Source: a virus. Taken from it: a stretch of 64,000 nt of DNA. The notes beneath the pieces are model-generated. The model had not been told where the DNA came from and searched no databases. It saw only the letters and a program-made list of their open reading frames with translations. How positions within the stretch are numbered: position 1 is the first letter of the stretch; each line of letters starts with the position of its first letter. This document shows positions 23,861-33,386 of this stretch, piece after piece. The DNA lies in IMG/VR virus record IMGVR_UViG_3300030004_000009, positions 62,001 to 126,000 of that record; one strand, written 5' to 3'. The position numbers and the translations under genes are program-made.

Positions 23861-24778
23861 TTAAAAATCACCATAAGCAACTTGTGCTACTTTTAATCCT
23901 AACTCTTCTCTATACATCTGTACAACACAATTTCTATCGTCAAATAGCATCTCGATATAGTAGTTAGGTCGTATAAACTCATTAAAAATACGTTTCTTAA
24001 TTACTGTATCCTTTTCAAAATTACCAGCTGGACGCATATATAAGTGTTCGTAAATAATACCTACATGTTTTATTAACCATTGTCTTGTCAACTCTCTACA
24101 TGATTCATCACGACCACTTACAAAAATAATTTTATATTCTTTAGATAAACATTGTATTATACTGATAACTTCTTCAATTGGTTTATCAAGATAAACACTT
24201 TTCCAATCATAAGGGCTCCTTAGACCTTCGTGGTCACAAATTGTACCATCTAGATCTACAATTATAGCTTTAGGAAGTGTCTTATCTTGTTTTTTAATAT
24301 CCCAACTTTCTATTTGTAAATGACTATTAATTAAATCATGAATCTTAGATTGTTCACTTTCTAATTGTCTAAACTGTTTATACATTTTAGATAAGACACT
24401 TTCAGGAACTTTCTTTTCACGTTTATTATTACGTTCAATTAAATCAAGTAAAGATAACTCTTGTCCTATGAATTTAACTTTGATTTCAGCTTTACCTTTA
24501 AATTTGGTGAAGAGCTCTTTGATATATTCAAATTTACAATGTGTATTATCAATTACTACATTAAACTTAGATAAAGCTAATTCTACTTGTGAATTCTGTA
24601 TCTTAGTGATTAAATCTTCAACTTCTTTAGACGTTGTATAACTACCTGTTAATTGCATTCGTAAATCATCACGATTTATTCTAACCCATGTAGGATTCTC
24701 TTTAATCAGATTTAAAGCAAATGTTGTCTTACCTGATCCTGGTGAACCTATTAAACATAGTATCTGTCTATTTTGCAT
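23861..24778 (-). CDS. pseT: Polynucleotide 5'-kinase/3'-phosphatase (PNKP)
   Basis: 305 aa from ATG 24778. The kinase half has Walker A GSPGSGKTT near the N-terminus, NRDDLRMQLTG and VVIDNTH, as in T4 Pnk. The C-terminal half is a HAD phosphatase: IVDLDGTICDHEG, FVSGRDESCR and MLFDDRNCVV. T4 Pnk heals cut tRNA ends before an RNA ligase seals them, undoing anticodon nucleases. The RNA ligase gene directly upstream overlaps by 11 nt, giving a complete repair pair. Confidence 0.92.
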   Translation of the reverse strand: MQNRQILCLIGSPGSGKTTFALNLIKENPTWVRINRDDLRMQLTGSYTTSKEVEDLITKIQNSQVELALSKFNVVIDNTHCKFEYIKELFTKFKGKAEIKVKFIGQELSLLDLIERNNKREKKVPESVLSKMYKQFRQLESEQSKIHDLINSHLQIESWDIKKQDKTLPKAIIVDLDGTICDHEGLRSPYDWKSVYLDKPIEEVISIIQCLSKEYKIIFVSGRDESCRELTRQWLIKHVGIIYEHLYMRPAGNFEKDTVIKKRIFNEFIRPNYYIEMLFDDRNCVVQMYREELGLKVAQVAYGDF

Positions 24779-26117
24779 TCTCTTCTTGTTCCTCCATATC
24801 AACTATACCTTCATCTTTAGCTTTACTTTCATGTAGTTTATAACCATCATTAATCATTTTTAATGCAAATGCAGACAATCCTTCTACTCGAACCACTATA
24901 CCTTCTTCAATAACTTTGTTACGACAAAAGATCGATTGTTGATTTTTGACATATGTAGTTTTAAGAAAGTGATAAAAAGTCTCTTGCCATCTAATAATCC
25001 AATTATCACCGTCTACATTAGTTATATTAACTAAATCTTTAGCTTTACCATAATAGATTAAGGGTACTGGTTGAATATTTAACTCTTTACATCTTTGTTG
25101 CATTAAACGATAAGGAAGATCAATAGTATTACCATCTTCACCTGTATAAGTTATACGATATACAAATGCCTTGTGTTCTTCTGGTAGACATCCATAATCA
25201 TATTTTGCTTGAATTGCACCTCCAGATGGGGTGAAACCCACAATTTCTCCATATATGGACTCTCCTGCAAATAATTTGTCCTTAAGGGTTTCATTAACCA
25301 TCCCATAAATATCCTCTTTATAATATCCACCTCTTTCCTTCTCTGATGTCTCATTCTTTATTACAGTCCTGCTGCTATAAAGGTTAGCTTGTTCTTTCTC
25401 TATAATAGCTACTCCGAATCGTTTAAGTAGTTTTTCAAACCAGTTAAGTCTTCGTTTACAAAGTACTTTAGAGGATATGAAACTAGTACCGTGGAGTTTC
25501 CACGTAATAGAGATAAGGTCTTCCGGTTCCAGTCTATGGAGATTCTTATCGAGATGGGCCGTGCTTGAATGGAATTTGAATTGTTTCTCAATGATTCTAC
25601 TTTCATACTTTTTATAGTGTTTGTCTCTACTGTTAGGAATTCCTACTTTATTCTGACTCACTTGACTAGGAGCTATATACTTAGAAAGTAATATAAAATC
25701 TCCTATCTGATCAAACTCTTCATTAATATGATATTTTAATTTTAAATACTTATCACCTATTATAGGCTCTAGAGTTTCAATTGGTGCAACGTAGCCGTCA
25801 CTCATATTACCCTTAAACTTAACAGGCTTTACACGTGCTGATTGTTCAAAGAACCCACCTTTAGCTAATCTATCTTCGTTAAGTTGAAGATCAGCTCTAA
25901 ACTCATTGTTTTTTGAAAGATAAAGTGGATTAAGTTTTGAACCTGATGGGAAGTATATTGCTATACTTCCTGGTACTGTATTTCTTGACGTAAGTATAGG
26001 ACGTCTATCTATTGTTATCTCGACTAAATTATCTAAACCTTTTATTTCTCTTGGCTCTGGAACCACTATGACCTTACAGAGATAGTTTTCATTATGTCCT
26101 TCTGATTTCTTTAACAC
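24768..26117 (-). CDS. RNA ligase
   Basis: 449 aa. The nucleotidyl lysine lies in TWKLHGTSF (about 207-215), with SIYGEIVGF (motif III type) at about 290, EEGIVVRVEG (motif IV) and FALKMINDGYKLHESKAKDE (motif V) at the end. KLHGTS in place of KxDG is typical of several phage and bacterial RNA ligase families. The N-terminal 180 residues may be an added OB or recognition domain. Forms the sealing step after the kinase/phosphatase downstream. Confidence 0.85.
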   Translation of the reverse strand: MLKKSEGHNENYLCKVIVVPEPREIKGLDNLVEITIDRRPILTSRNTVPGSIAIYFPSGSKLNPLYLSKNNEFRADLQLNEDRLAKGGFFEQSARVKPVKFKGNMSDGYVAPIETLEPIIGDKYLKLKYHINEEFDQIGDFILLSKYIAPSQVSQNKVGIPNSRDKHYKKYESRIIEKQFKFHSSTAHLDKNLHRLEPEDLISITWKLHGTSFISSKVLCKRRLNWFEKLLKRFGVAIIEKEQANLYSSRTVIKNETSEKERGGYYKEDIYGMVNETLKDKLFAGESIYGEIVGFTPSGGAIQAKYDYGCLPEEHKAFVYRITYTGEDGNTIDLPYRLMQQRCKELNIQPVPLIYYGKAKDLVNITNVDGDNWIIRWQETFYHFLKTTYVKNQQSIFCRNKVIEEGIVVRVEGLSAFALKMINDGYKLHESKAKDEGIVDMEEQEENAK

Positions 26118-26366
26118 TTAATTATAAGTACCATTATTCGTTTGACTTTTATATTTATCTGTTTGTATAAATAAGTTCCCTACATATTCGTCTGACTCAT
26201 CATAACTATATTGTTTCTTACAGTATGGGCATTCAAATATACCTGTTTCCTTATCTATCATGACTTCAACTAATAGATCTTCTGGAGTTATAGATTCTCC
26301 ATTATTTCTTCGTGCTGTGCAACTCACACAACTACATAATACTGATTTTCCGCAATGTGGACACAT
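26118..26366 (-). CDS. Zinc-ribbon protein, 82 aa
   Basis: CPHCGK at residues 2-7, a CSCVSC cluster, then ECPYCKKQY at about 45-53. These cysteines form two probable zinc sites. The rest is acidic. Function unknown; it is directly next to the RNA ligase start. Confidence 0.65.
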   Translation of the reverse strand: MCPHCGKSVLCSCVSCTARRNNGESITPEDLLVEVMIDKETGIFECPYCKKQYSYDESDEYVGNLFIQTDKYKSQTNNGTYN

Positions 26367-26367
26367 A

Positions 26368-26694
26368 TTATTTCTTTACTACTTTACAGTTAAACTTATT
26401 AAGACTACTTAACATTCGTAAATACCTATATTTACTTAATTCAAGTGAATCTATAATCTGATCTAAAGTTTCTTCTTGAGTATAATCTAAGATATACTTT
26501 CTCCCTGTAGTTAGTTCTATTTGACTAATGTATGATACTTGCTCTAACTTCTTAAAAGGCCAACTTCCTACTTTCACTTTTTGATCTTTTTCAGTATAAC
26601 CTTTTAATGAGTAAACTGAGCCATCACTATCTAGTAATAACAGACCTTTTAAGTCATTAAGTCTTTTTATTATTTCTATATATTTCTCTTTCAT
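26368..26694 (-). CDS. Hypothetical protein, 108 aa
   Basis: Not recognised. Mixed fold with LLLLDSDGSVYSLKGYTEKD early on and a basic C-terminus. One nucleotide separates it from the downstream gene. Confidence 0.55.
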   Translation of the reverse strand: MKEKYIEIIKRLNDLKGLLLLDSDGSVYSLKGYTEKDQKVKVGSWPFKKLEQVSYISQIELTTGRKYILDYTQEETLDQIIDSLELSKYRYLRMLSSLNKFNCKVVKK

Positions 26695-27282
26695 CTACAT
26701 ATTTCTAAATGATGTTTTTAAATCAAATCCTGCTGCTACTATCTTTTCTTTATTCTCTCTATTATCAACATACTCTTCTTTAGGTGCTAACCATGCAGAT
26801 AACATTAAAAAGATTTCTTGAGGTGGTAATATAGAGTTTATATTTAACTCTTTTAAACATGGATAATATATAAACTTTGTCTGATCGTAATTAGTAGGTA
26901 TCATTATAGGACATTGTTCTCGTGTATTAGGTTTTCTATCATGAACGTAACCCTTTAGAAGAAATGAAGTATAGTGAGTTCCTCTTTGCTTATCACCTTT
27001 CTCAGTTTTAATAGATACACTAATATAGTTCTTTTGCTCTTCTAATTCTTCTGGATTTAAAAGTTGAAGTAAATCTTTACCCCAATAATATTTACCATTA
27101 GTATAATAGCCTTCATAAACTATATCACAAATAAAGACTTGTACTTTACTTCCAAAATAGTTAGAAGAAATATAAGGTTTAAATGTTCCAGAACTTCTCC
27201 TATCAAGTACTGTATTATCATCTATCCCGTAAATACCAACGAGATAGTCATAGTAATCTTTATACTTTGATAATATCCTCAT
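26695..27282 (-). CDS. Hypothetical protein, 195 aa
   Basis: Start chosen at ATG 27282 (MRILSKYKDYYDYLVGIYG) because it forms an ATGA junction with the upstream gene; the frame extends further but lacks support. The N-terminus, KDYYDYLVGIYGIDDNTVLDRR, belongs to a family often seen as 'hypothetical' in large phages. Function unknown. Confidence 0.6.
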   Translation of the reverse strand: MRILSKYKDYYDYLVGIYGIDDNTVLDRRSSGTFKPYISSNYFGSKVQVFICDIVYEGYYTNGKYYWGKDLLQLLNPEELEEQKNYISVSIKTEKGDKQRGTHYTSFLLKGYVHDRKPNTREQCPIMIPTNYDQTKFIYYPCLKELNINSILPPQEIFLMLSAWLAPKEEYVDNRENKEKIVAAGFDLKTSFRNM

Positions 27283-27704
27283 ATTATTAAATTTAAAGCT
27301 TCTTTTAGTGCTTCTTCTAAAGTACATTCATAAGTATCAGATGATAAATCTTCTATACGTAGTATTTCATTTTCATGAACCTTACAATAGTAGTAATCAT
27401 TTATTAGTGGATTAAAATCTCTATTTGTATTAGGATAGAACGCTATACATACGTTAATTTTATGAGTTTCTCTTAACCATCGTTGTAATAAACTTTGACT
27501 TGGTGCTGTACAAACTACATTTTCAATACTAAAGTAAGCATTAGCTATCTCTGAGTTTTTAACCTCACCTCCAGATTCATAATAAGCTAATTCGTCTAGA
27601 TAATCACAACCACTTGTGTGTGAAAACACATGATTACACTCTTCATCAAATCCTTTTTTCTTAGCTAATAAAGCTGTCTGATATTTTATAAGTTCTTCTT
27701 TCAT
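27279..27704 (-). CDS. Hypothetical protein, 141 aa
   Basis: Not recognised. Contains a helical N-terminus, then VCTAPSQSLLQRWLRETHKI and an EALKEALNLII end. The middle is reminiscent of small helper proteins in phage operons but no name can be supported. Confidence 0.55.
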   Translation of the reverse strand: MKEELIKYQTALLAKKKGFDEECNHVFSHTSGCDYLDELAYYESGGEVKNSEIANAYFSIENVVCTAPSQSLLQRWLRETHKINVCIAFYPNTNRDFNPLINDYYYCKVHENEILRIEDLSSDTYECTLEEALKEALNLII

Positions 27705-27883
27705 CCTTCTAAGATATATTCATGAGTAGTTATTGATTGTAAAGCTTCTATTAGATCATTAAGTTCTATGATAGCTGAATACCATCTCTTAGATTCTATA
27801 AGAGATTTAACTTTATCTAAGTGTTGTGGTAATAATGCTATTGATGAATCTAATGACTCTTGTACTTCTTGTTCTGTTAACAT
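27701..27883 (-). CDS. Small helical protein, 60 aa
   Basis: Helix-rich, starting MLTEQEVQESLDSSIALLP. It resembles the next upstream protein in length and pattern (E-x-L early, IE.K.W/FY/DA.. in the middle), so the two may be diverged duplicates. Shares one base with its neighbour. Confidence 0.5.
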   Translation of the reverse strand: MLTEQEVQESLDSSIALLPQHLDKVKSLIESKRWYSAIIELNDLIEALQSITTHEYILEG

Positions 27884-28068
27884 TATTCTTTCTCTAATAT
27901 AAAGTCAATAATAGGTATAAGGCTTATATTTGCAAGTAGTTTTGCTGCTTTTTCTGATGCCGCATCAAATTTATCATTTTCTATGAGTGCTACTATTTTA
28001 GTAGCTATTTCAAGCAATTGTGGTTTGACATCAATTGCTAATTGCTTTAATTCTTCTTGTGTTTTCAT
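27883..28068 (-). CDS. Small helical protein, 61 aa
   Basis: Helix-rich, MKTQEELKQLAIDVKPQLL at the start. Possible paralogue of the gene at 27701-27883. Lies just after the terminator that follows phoH, so it may open a new transcription unit or depend on read-through. Confidence 0.5.
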   Translation of the reverse strand: MKTQEELKQLAIDVKPQLLEIATKIVALIENDKFDAASEKAAKLLANISLIPIIDFILEKE

Positions 28069-28083
28069 AATTTTGACTAATGA

Positions 28084-28111
28084 AAAAGGAGACCGTTTCT
28101 GATCTCCTTTT
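28084..28111 (-). terminator. Intrinsic terminator after phoH
   Basis: Minus strand AAAGGAGATC, six-base loop AGAAAC, GGTCTCCTTT, then more T residues. A 10-bp stem with a U-tract, located right after the phoH stop codon. Confidence 0.8.
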
Positions 28112-28116
28112 AGTTT

Positions 28117-28842
28117 TTATTTTTCTTTAAGTTGTTCATCTATTATGTCCATGATTTCTAAGGCCAATTTCGACCTAAAGTTCTCTGTAAGTTCAAATGA
28201 ACCTACTCCTTCTAACTTCATAATAGATTGGAAGAAATAACCTGCACTCTGATGTTTATCAACTAAATCAATTTGAGCTATATCAGATGTAAACAACATA
28301 TATGCATCTTTACATATACGGGTTGTAAGAGCTTTAAGCTCATGAGCAGTTAAATTTTCCGCTTCATCAATAATTACAACGCAGTCTTCAAAGTTTAAAC
28401 CACGTACAAATTGAATAGGTACTATAGTTATTTTCTCTTCTTTGATCCAAGTATCAATACTTACCTTATCCTTTAATCTATAAAGTGCTTGAATAATAGG
28501 AGCCATGTATGGTTGCATTTTACCTTCAGTAAAACTCATCGCAACTCCTGGAAGGAAACCCATAGTCTTACCAACGTCAACCATTGGTCTAGTTACTACA
28601 ATTTTACTTACTGCTCCTGTTTGAAGTAAGTGACATGCAATATTACACGCTAGCAATGTTTTAGATGTACCAGCACGTCCTGTAAAGATAGTAACTTGAT
28701 TTTCTAAGGCAATTGCCTTAGCTCTCTTTTGTTCTTCTGTTAACTTAACATGAAATGTTGGAACTGTCTTAAGAATTTTTTTAGTCTTCTGCTTTGGTTC
28801 CTTCTCACGAGAAGAGTCTTCAATCTTGTTTAGTTCTATCAT
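28117..28842 (-). CDS. phoH: PhoH-like ATPase
   Basis: 241 aa. Walker A is FTGRAGTSKTLLA (about 53-65), VVTRPMVDVGKTMGFLPG is the family hallmark, and VVIIDEAEN is Walker B. Related to the C-terminal ATPase half of RecD-like/PhoH proteins and widespread in phages, where it is linked to RNA metabolism or stress. Followed by a strong terminator. Confidence 0.9.
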   Translation of the reverse strand: MIELNKIEDSSREKEPKQKTKKILKTVPTFHVKLTEEQKRAKAIALENQVTIFTGRAGTSKTLLACNIACHLLQTGAVSKIVVTRPMVDVGKTMGFLPGVAMSFTEGKMQPYMAPIIQALYRLKDKVSIDTWIKEEKITIVPIQFVRGLNFEDCVVIIDEAENLTAHELKALTTRICKDAYMLFTSDIAQIDLVDKHQSAGYFFQSIMKLEGVGSFELTENFRSKLALEIMDIIDEQLKEK

Positions 28843-28851
28843 TTAGCTCTA

Positions 28852-29433
28852 TTAGTTAACTCCTGTACTACCAAATCCGCCTTGACCTCTATCGGTATCG
28901 CTTAATTTATCTACTGGAATCCATTTAATCTGGGCGTATTCTGATAATACAAATTGTGCTATACGATCACCATTATTAATTTCAAAAGCTTTATCACCAT
29001 GATTAATAAGTAAAACTTTAATTTCGTTCCTATAGTCAGAATCCACCAAACCTGGTGAGTTAGCAACAGTTATCCCATGTTTAAAAGCAAGACCACTCCT
29101 TGGATAGATTTCTAGCTTGTATCCTTTTGGTATAGCTGCAAATATACCTGTAGGTATTAATTTACGTTGACCTGGTTCTAAAATTATTGGATAATCTAAT
29201 AATGCTCTTATATCCGCACCTGCAGAACCACTAGTCTCGTATTGTGGTAACTTGCTAACAGGACACTTGTTAGGATCTGAATTAAGAACTTCAACATTTC
29301 TTTCACCCATATTTATAACTTGTGAATAACCACTAGTAAAGGTAAAATTTCCACCTTCAAATCCTTTAACTGTATAATCTTCTAACCATTCTCTTGTGAT
29401 TGCTGTATCTTTAACACTGTGTATTTGAGTCAT
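28852..29433 (-). CDS. dut: dUTPase (trimeric type)
   Basis: 193 aa. Conserved motifs: SGSAGADIRA, PRSGLAFKHG, NSPGLVDSDYRNEIKV, NGDRIAQFV and RGQGGFGSTG. Hydrolyses dUTP to dUMP, supplying ThyX and keeping uracil out of DNA. It carries about 45 extra N-terminal residues (MTQIHSVKDTAITREWLEDY) not needed for catalysis. Overlaps the upstream gene by 4 nt. Confidence 0.95.
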   Translation of the reverse strand: MTQIHSVKDTAITREWLEDYTVKGFEGGNFTFTSGYSQVINMGERNVEVLNSDPNKCPVSKLPQYETSGSAGADIRALLDYPIILEPGQRKLIPTGIFAAIPKGYKLEIYPRSGLAFKHGITVANSPGLVDSDYRNEIKVLLINHGDKAFEINNGDRIAQFVLSEYAQIKWIPVDKLSDTDRGQGGFGSTGVN

Positions 29434-29720
29434 AACTTTGCATTTATTCTATCAACTGTGATAGGTCCTTCTTCAGAATATACTGCTGCATATTCTTGCT
29501 TATCTTCAGGTAAACTATCATCTATTAAAAGTACAAATGGTAACTTAGTAACTGCATATTTATGCATAACTGTAGTTGCATCGCGTCGAGTTGTAAAATC
29601 TTTACAGTCAACACTAAGAAGCTCAAAGAACAATTGTTCTTTAAACTTCTTTGAATGCATCATTAATCTATCAACATATGGCCTTACCTCTTTATTTGAT
29701 ATAAATTTTATGATTTTCAT
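29430..29720 (-). CDS. Thioredoxin-fold-like protein without CxxC
   Basis: 96 aa from ATG 29720, an ATGA junction with the RNR stop. The sequence has a strand-helix start (MKIIKFISNKEVRPYVDRL), LLSVDCKDF, then KYAVTKLPFVLLIDD, which looks like the cis-proline loop of thioredoxins. The usual CxxC is absent, with one cysteine. Its position after RNR suggests a relation to reductant delivery, but this is weak. Confidence 0.4.
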   Translation of the reverse strand: MKIIKFISNKEVRPYVDRLMMHSKKFKEQLFFELLSVDCKDFTTRRDATTVMHKYAVTKLPFVLLIDDSLPEDKQEYAAVYSEEGPITVDRINAKL

Positions 29721-32700
29721 ATGACACAACCATCTTGACCTGAACACGCTAGTGCTCCCATACTATCTGCATTACGTAGATCTTCATTAAGCTCTACTTT
29801 GCTCCAGTCTACAGTTTGCCAATTACGACAAATCTTTATCCATTTATGATAGTTCTGCACATCTTTTAAGCAATAAGTCATCTTCTCTAAATCTCCATTA
29901 AAATTATTAGCTGCAAATTGCTTTGCTCTCCTAATCCAATCAACTTTAGCTGAGAATTTAAATACTGTGCTTCTTAAATCATTTGATAAAAACTCTCTAT
30001 ATGCTTTCCTAGGTGGTTTAACACCCAAACCTTTCATATTCTTCGCGTATTCTTCATCAGCTTTGAGTTGTAACCACATAGTACCAATATCCATAGTACC
30101 CATTACCTTCTCAACTTCTTCATCAGTATAAACTAGCTTTTCGCCTCTATCAAGTACTGTATCACATGCTGTCCATAAAGTATCGAATACCTCAAGAGCA
30201 TCGACAATTAATCCAGAAGCAAATATTGCGGCAGAACCGTACATTTCGACCATCTCCTGTGGCGTATATACTGCAGTATTTGGTGCTTGGTTATAGTTCC
30301 TATCACCTCCTCTTGCCATAGTTGATATACCAGCAAACCATTGACGATTCTCATATACATACTTAGTAAATACATCCCAATCATCAATATCAACAGTATT
30401 TGACACATTATGTCTTAAATAAGGTTTTGTGCATAAATCAATATTTGTACCTTCTTCAATCCAGTTTTGTTGAATTGATTTGATAATCTCAAGATGTTTT
30501 ACATTAAATATATCACTCTTATAAAGTTCAGTACCTTTAGTTACTATTGGAAAAGCTAAACAATAATCAGTACCACTAGAAGACCATACAGACTGTTCTA
30601 CTGCGTTTGGATTTAAATCCTTAAATACTTGAGCACCTAACTCTTGTCTATTAGCTTGTACATGTCGTATATACATATGTGAATGTTCAGGTGATACACC
30701 AGAAGTTGTTTCAAGTAGAATTGCGGTATTACCTGCTGGTTTAGAACATGTAGTTCGAGCAGATTGATTAATACCAATCATTTCAGCAACTATCTTATTC
30801 CAATATTTTACAATTCTAGCACCTTCTCGTTGTACTTCTTCGTTTAAAAGAACATCAGGTTGAGTTAGCCACCCAGTCACAGATACACCAAGTAGAGCTT
30901 CATGTTCAAATATCTTCTTAGTGGCCTCAGTTACATACTTAAAGTTAGTAAACCCAGCCTGAAGAGTTCCCATGATTGCACCAGCTTTACAAGCTTGATA
31001 AAAGGTTTCAGGAGTATTACAACGAACTCCAGCAATTTCAACAAGATTACAACCTTGCCAGCCTGATTCTCCAGTTATTGTTTGTGGATGCATGGAGATT
31101 TCAACACAGTTTCCAGTTAGAATGCCATTAAACATACCCATATGCCTTAAAGGTTCATTAAAGCAATAAGTATCATCATATCGATTTTCATCGATTATTT
31201 CTAATACTTTTGTAAATTGACCTGCATCACGCTCTGGTTTCTTAGCTTCATAAACTAATCTATGAGTTATTAAACCTAGTTGAGATAACTTATGAAGATT
31301 AACTGAAGATATTAATATCCTATAACACTTCTTAGTATCGTAGTCTTTATACTCACCTGTACCATCATTTTTTGGTAAACTAGATTTACCAGCTTCTCTT
31401 GCAGTTTTTACTTTACTTCTAATACCTAATGTTTGTAACATTAATTGTACTTCCTTTAGAAAATCTAAATGAATAGAAGATATTTGTAAGCCTTCATTAC
31501 CATCTCTTTTGTCTCTTGCAACACAACCATCAGAATCTAATAGACCTGCAAACCATTGAAGCCTACTTTCTATAGTATATCGTGCATCTGGTACAAAAAA
31601 CTTAGCTTGTAAACCTTTAACATTACCAAATGTAATCCTTTCATTATTTTCACTTCTAAAAGAATTTCCTGATTCTATGAAAGGTTCTAATAGTTTCTTT
31701 TCAGAGTATAGATATATTATAGCATTATTTTCAAAGAAGCAACCATCACCAGAGTAGAACCCATTAGTATAAGCTTTACTTAATTGTTGATCCCCTTCTA
31801 TAATAGGTAGATCATACTTTATTAATTTATCACCAATCTCTAATCCACTAGTTTCAATCTTTTTATATTGTGGTTTACCTTTATGAATTCCATCATATAT
31901 ATACCACTTATGATAAGGTGTACATTCAAGTAGAGTGCCATCATCTAAAATCACTTTTAATATTTTCTGGTTTTCACCTGTTTTCTTAATTGTAACTTCA
32001 GACCATTGTTCTCCATTCCATATCTTAGTAATTTGATCTTCTAGAGTTGAAATTTGTTGATATCCAATTTCAGTTAGCACATTCGTCTCTGGAGTGACGC
32101 AGGGATTGAAAACTGTGTCTTCATCATCAACAAAGATAAAACCAGGTTCTCCAAAGATTTTAGCATTATTAACTAAGGCTTCAAATTCACTTAATGTGAC
32201 CTTACTTCTCATAAGGGCACACGAATTGTTGCTACGTCCCCTTTGTGCCTGATCAATGAACCAATTGCCAGTTTTAGCTTGTGCCATCTTAGTATCAGTA
32301 GGTGAAAATAGAAATATAGTTGCACTACGACGTACACCACCACTAAGAACTGCATCAGCAATATGCATTACTATATCATAAGAGTCAATAGTCTCTAATT
32401 TACCACTTTGTTGATTAACAACTCGATTAAGTAAATCTTCAATTTTCTCTAATGACTTCTTAAGACCGTTTGGTCCAGGAGCTTTAAAGCCACCAGATAT
32501 AAGAGCTCCTTCTTCACGAATTAAAGAATAATCCATATGAACTATCTTTCCAGAGTATTCAGGAAATGTACCATGTTCTTTAGAAAGGAATGAGGATATT
32601 AAGACACCTACACTATCAGCCCAACCTTCTATACTATCAGGAATTTGATAAGTTTTTGTAGCTTTTCCCCTTTTAATAAGTAAGGGAAGTTTGTCATGAT

Positions 32701-33097
32701 GTTTATACTGAACACTAGTTCCAGTACCGCATCCGCATAAAAGTAAATACATACACTCTTGAAAGTACCTAGGTCTATCACAATACGACGATAAGCAATT
32801 GTAAACTTTCATCTCATGTTTAAGAACTTGAGGTCCTCCAAACTGCAATATACGTTGAGATGCTAAAACTAACCTATCTTTATAAGCTTCTCTTGCAAAC
32901 TCAATAAGTTCACGTAACTCTGCATTCTTAACTACTATATCTTTATATTTAGTAATATAAGTTTGATTAAAGACTCTATCTACTGCCTCATCCCATGTCT
33001 CTTTACGATTCTGTCCTTCAACTTTACGTAAATAAGCACTAAAGAGTTTATATTCTGCTAGTTCATGTCTTGTATTTAATTCTTCGTTATAGGCCAT
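29717..33097 (-). CDS. nrdJ: Class II ribonucleoside-triphosphate reductase with intein
   Basis: 1126 aa precursor: N-extein residues 1-332, intein 333-663, C-extein 664-1126, so mature enzyme about 795 aa. The N-extein has GCGTGTSVQYKHH and ADAVLSGGVRRSA; the C-extein resumes CVEISMHPQT and includes GCNLVEI and QTEPC-like later blocks (TTCSKPAGNTAI). This matches monomeric adenosylcobalamin-dependent RTPR rather than class I. It makes dNTPs from host NTPs and needs host B12. The intein sits exactly between Pro and the conserved Cys of the NPC motif. Confidence 0.92.
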   Translation of the reverse strand: MAYNEELNTRHELAEYKLFSAYLRKVEGQNRKETWDEAVDRVFNQTYITKYKDIVVKNAELRELIEFAREAYKDRLVLASQRILQFGGPQVLKHEMKVYNCLSSYCDRPRYFQECMYLLLCGCGTGTSVQYKHHDKLPLLIKRGKATKTYQIPDSIEGWADSVGVLISSFLSKEHGTFPEYSGKIVHMDYSLIREEGALISGGFKAPGPNGLKKSLEKIEDLLNRVVNQQSGKLETIDSYDIVMHIADAVLSGGVRRSATIFLFSPTDTKMAQAKTGNWFIDQAQRGRSNNSCALMRSKVTLSEFEALVNNAKIFGEPGFIFVDDEDTVFNPCVTPETNVLTEIGYQQISTLEDQITKIWNGEQWSEVTIKKTGENQKILKVILDDGTLLECTPYHKWYIYDGIHKGKPQYKKIETSGLEIGDKLIKYDLPIIEGDQQLSKAYTNGFYSGDGCFFENNAIIYLYSEKKLLEPFIESGNSFRSENNERITFGNVKGLQAKFFVPDARYTIESRLQWFAGLLDSDGCVARDKRDGNEGLQISSIHLDFLKEVQLMLQTLGIRSKVKTAREAGKSSLPKNDGTGEYKDYDTKKCYRILISSVNLHKLSQLGLITHRLVYEAKKPERDAGQFTKVLEIIDENRYDDTYCFNEPLRHMGMFNGILTGNCVEISMHPQTITGESGWQGCNLVEIAGVRCNTPETFYQACKAGAIMGTLQAGFTNFKYVTEATKKIFEHEALLGVSVTGWLTQPDVLLNEEVQREGARIVKYWNKIVAEMIGINQSARTTCSKPAGNTAILLETTSGVSPEHSHMYIRHVQANRQELGAQVFKDLNPNAVEQSVWSSSGTDYCLAFPIVTKGTELYKSDIFNVKHLEIIKSIQQNWIEEGTNIDLCTKPYLRHNVSNTVDIDDWDVFTKYVYENRQWFAGISTMARGGDRNYNQAPNTAVYTPQEMVEMYGSAAIFASGLIVDALEVFDTLWTACDTVLDRGEKLVYTDEEVEKVMGTMDIGTMWLQLKADEEYAKNMKGLGVKPPRKAYREFLSNDLRSTVFKFSAKVDWIRRAKQFAANNFNGDLEKMTYCLKDVQNYHKWIKICRNWQTVDWSKVELNEDLRNADSMGALACSGQDGCVI
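31109..32101 (-). mobile_element. LAGLIDADG intein in RNR
   Basis: 331 residues. Block A starts CVTPETNVLTE, block B includes LLECTPYHKW, endonuclease motifs are NGFYSGDGCFF and FAGLLDSDGCVA, and the end is YCFNEPLRHMGMFNGILTGN followed by the extein Cys. The two LAGLIDADG-like helices support homing activity. The penultimate residue is Gly instead of the usual His, seen in some inteins and sometimes slowing Asn cyclisation. Confidence 0.93.
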
Positions 33098-33386
33098 TAA
33101 TTATTTGATCAAATGTGCATAAGCCGTATCGATCTCCAAATATCTCTATAAAACTTGTATATTCACTATCTGTTAATTCTATTACTTCTATACCTTCCAT
33201 AATATCACTATAGGATTCAAATGAAAGAAACTCATTATCAATACTTACTTCAATATAGAACTCATCATCTACGAAAGCTTGTTCTAACTCGTCGAGGGCT
33301 ATCTCATAGTCCTCTTTTGTCATTATAACAAAACCATCATAATGACAATGAAAATCATAACTTGTTTTTATTAATAAATTACTCAT
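33087..33386 (-). CDS. Hypothetical protein, 99 aa
   Basis: Not recognised. Acidic, with several EL/DEF segments. Overlaps the RNR start by 11 nt and the upstream micro-gene by 8 nt. Confidence 0.55.
   Translation of the reverse strand: MSNLLIKTSYDFHCHYDGFVIMTKEDYEIALDELEQAFVDDEFYIEVSIDNEFLSFESYSDIMEGIEVIELTDSEYTSFIEIFGDRYGLCTFDQIINGL

Noticed and set aside
30208-30408. Secondary frames inside RNR, RNA ligase, DNA polymerase and others on both strands
   Set aside because: They lie fully within strongly conserved genes in another frame and show no motifs of their own.
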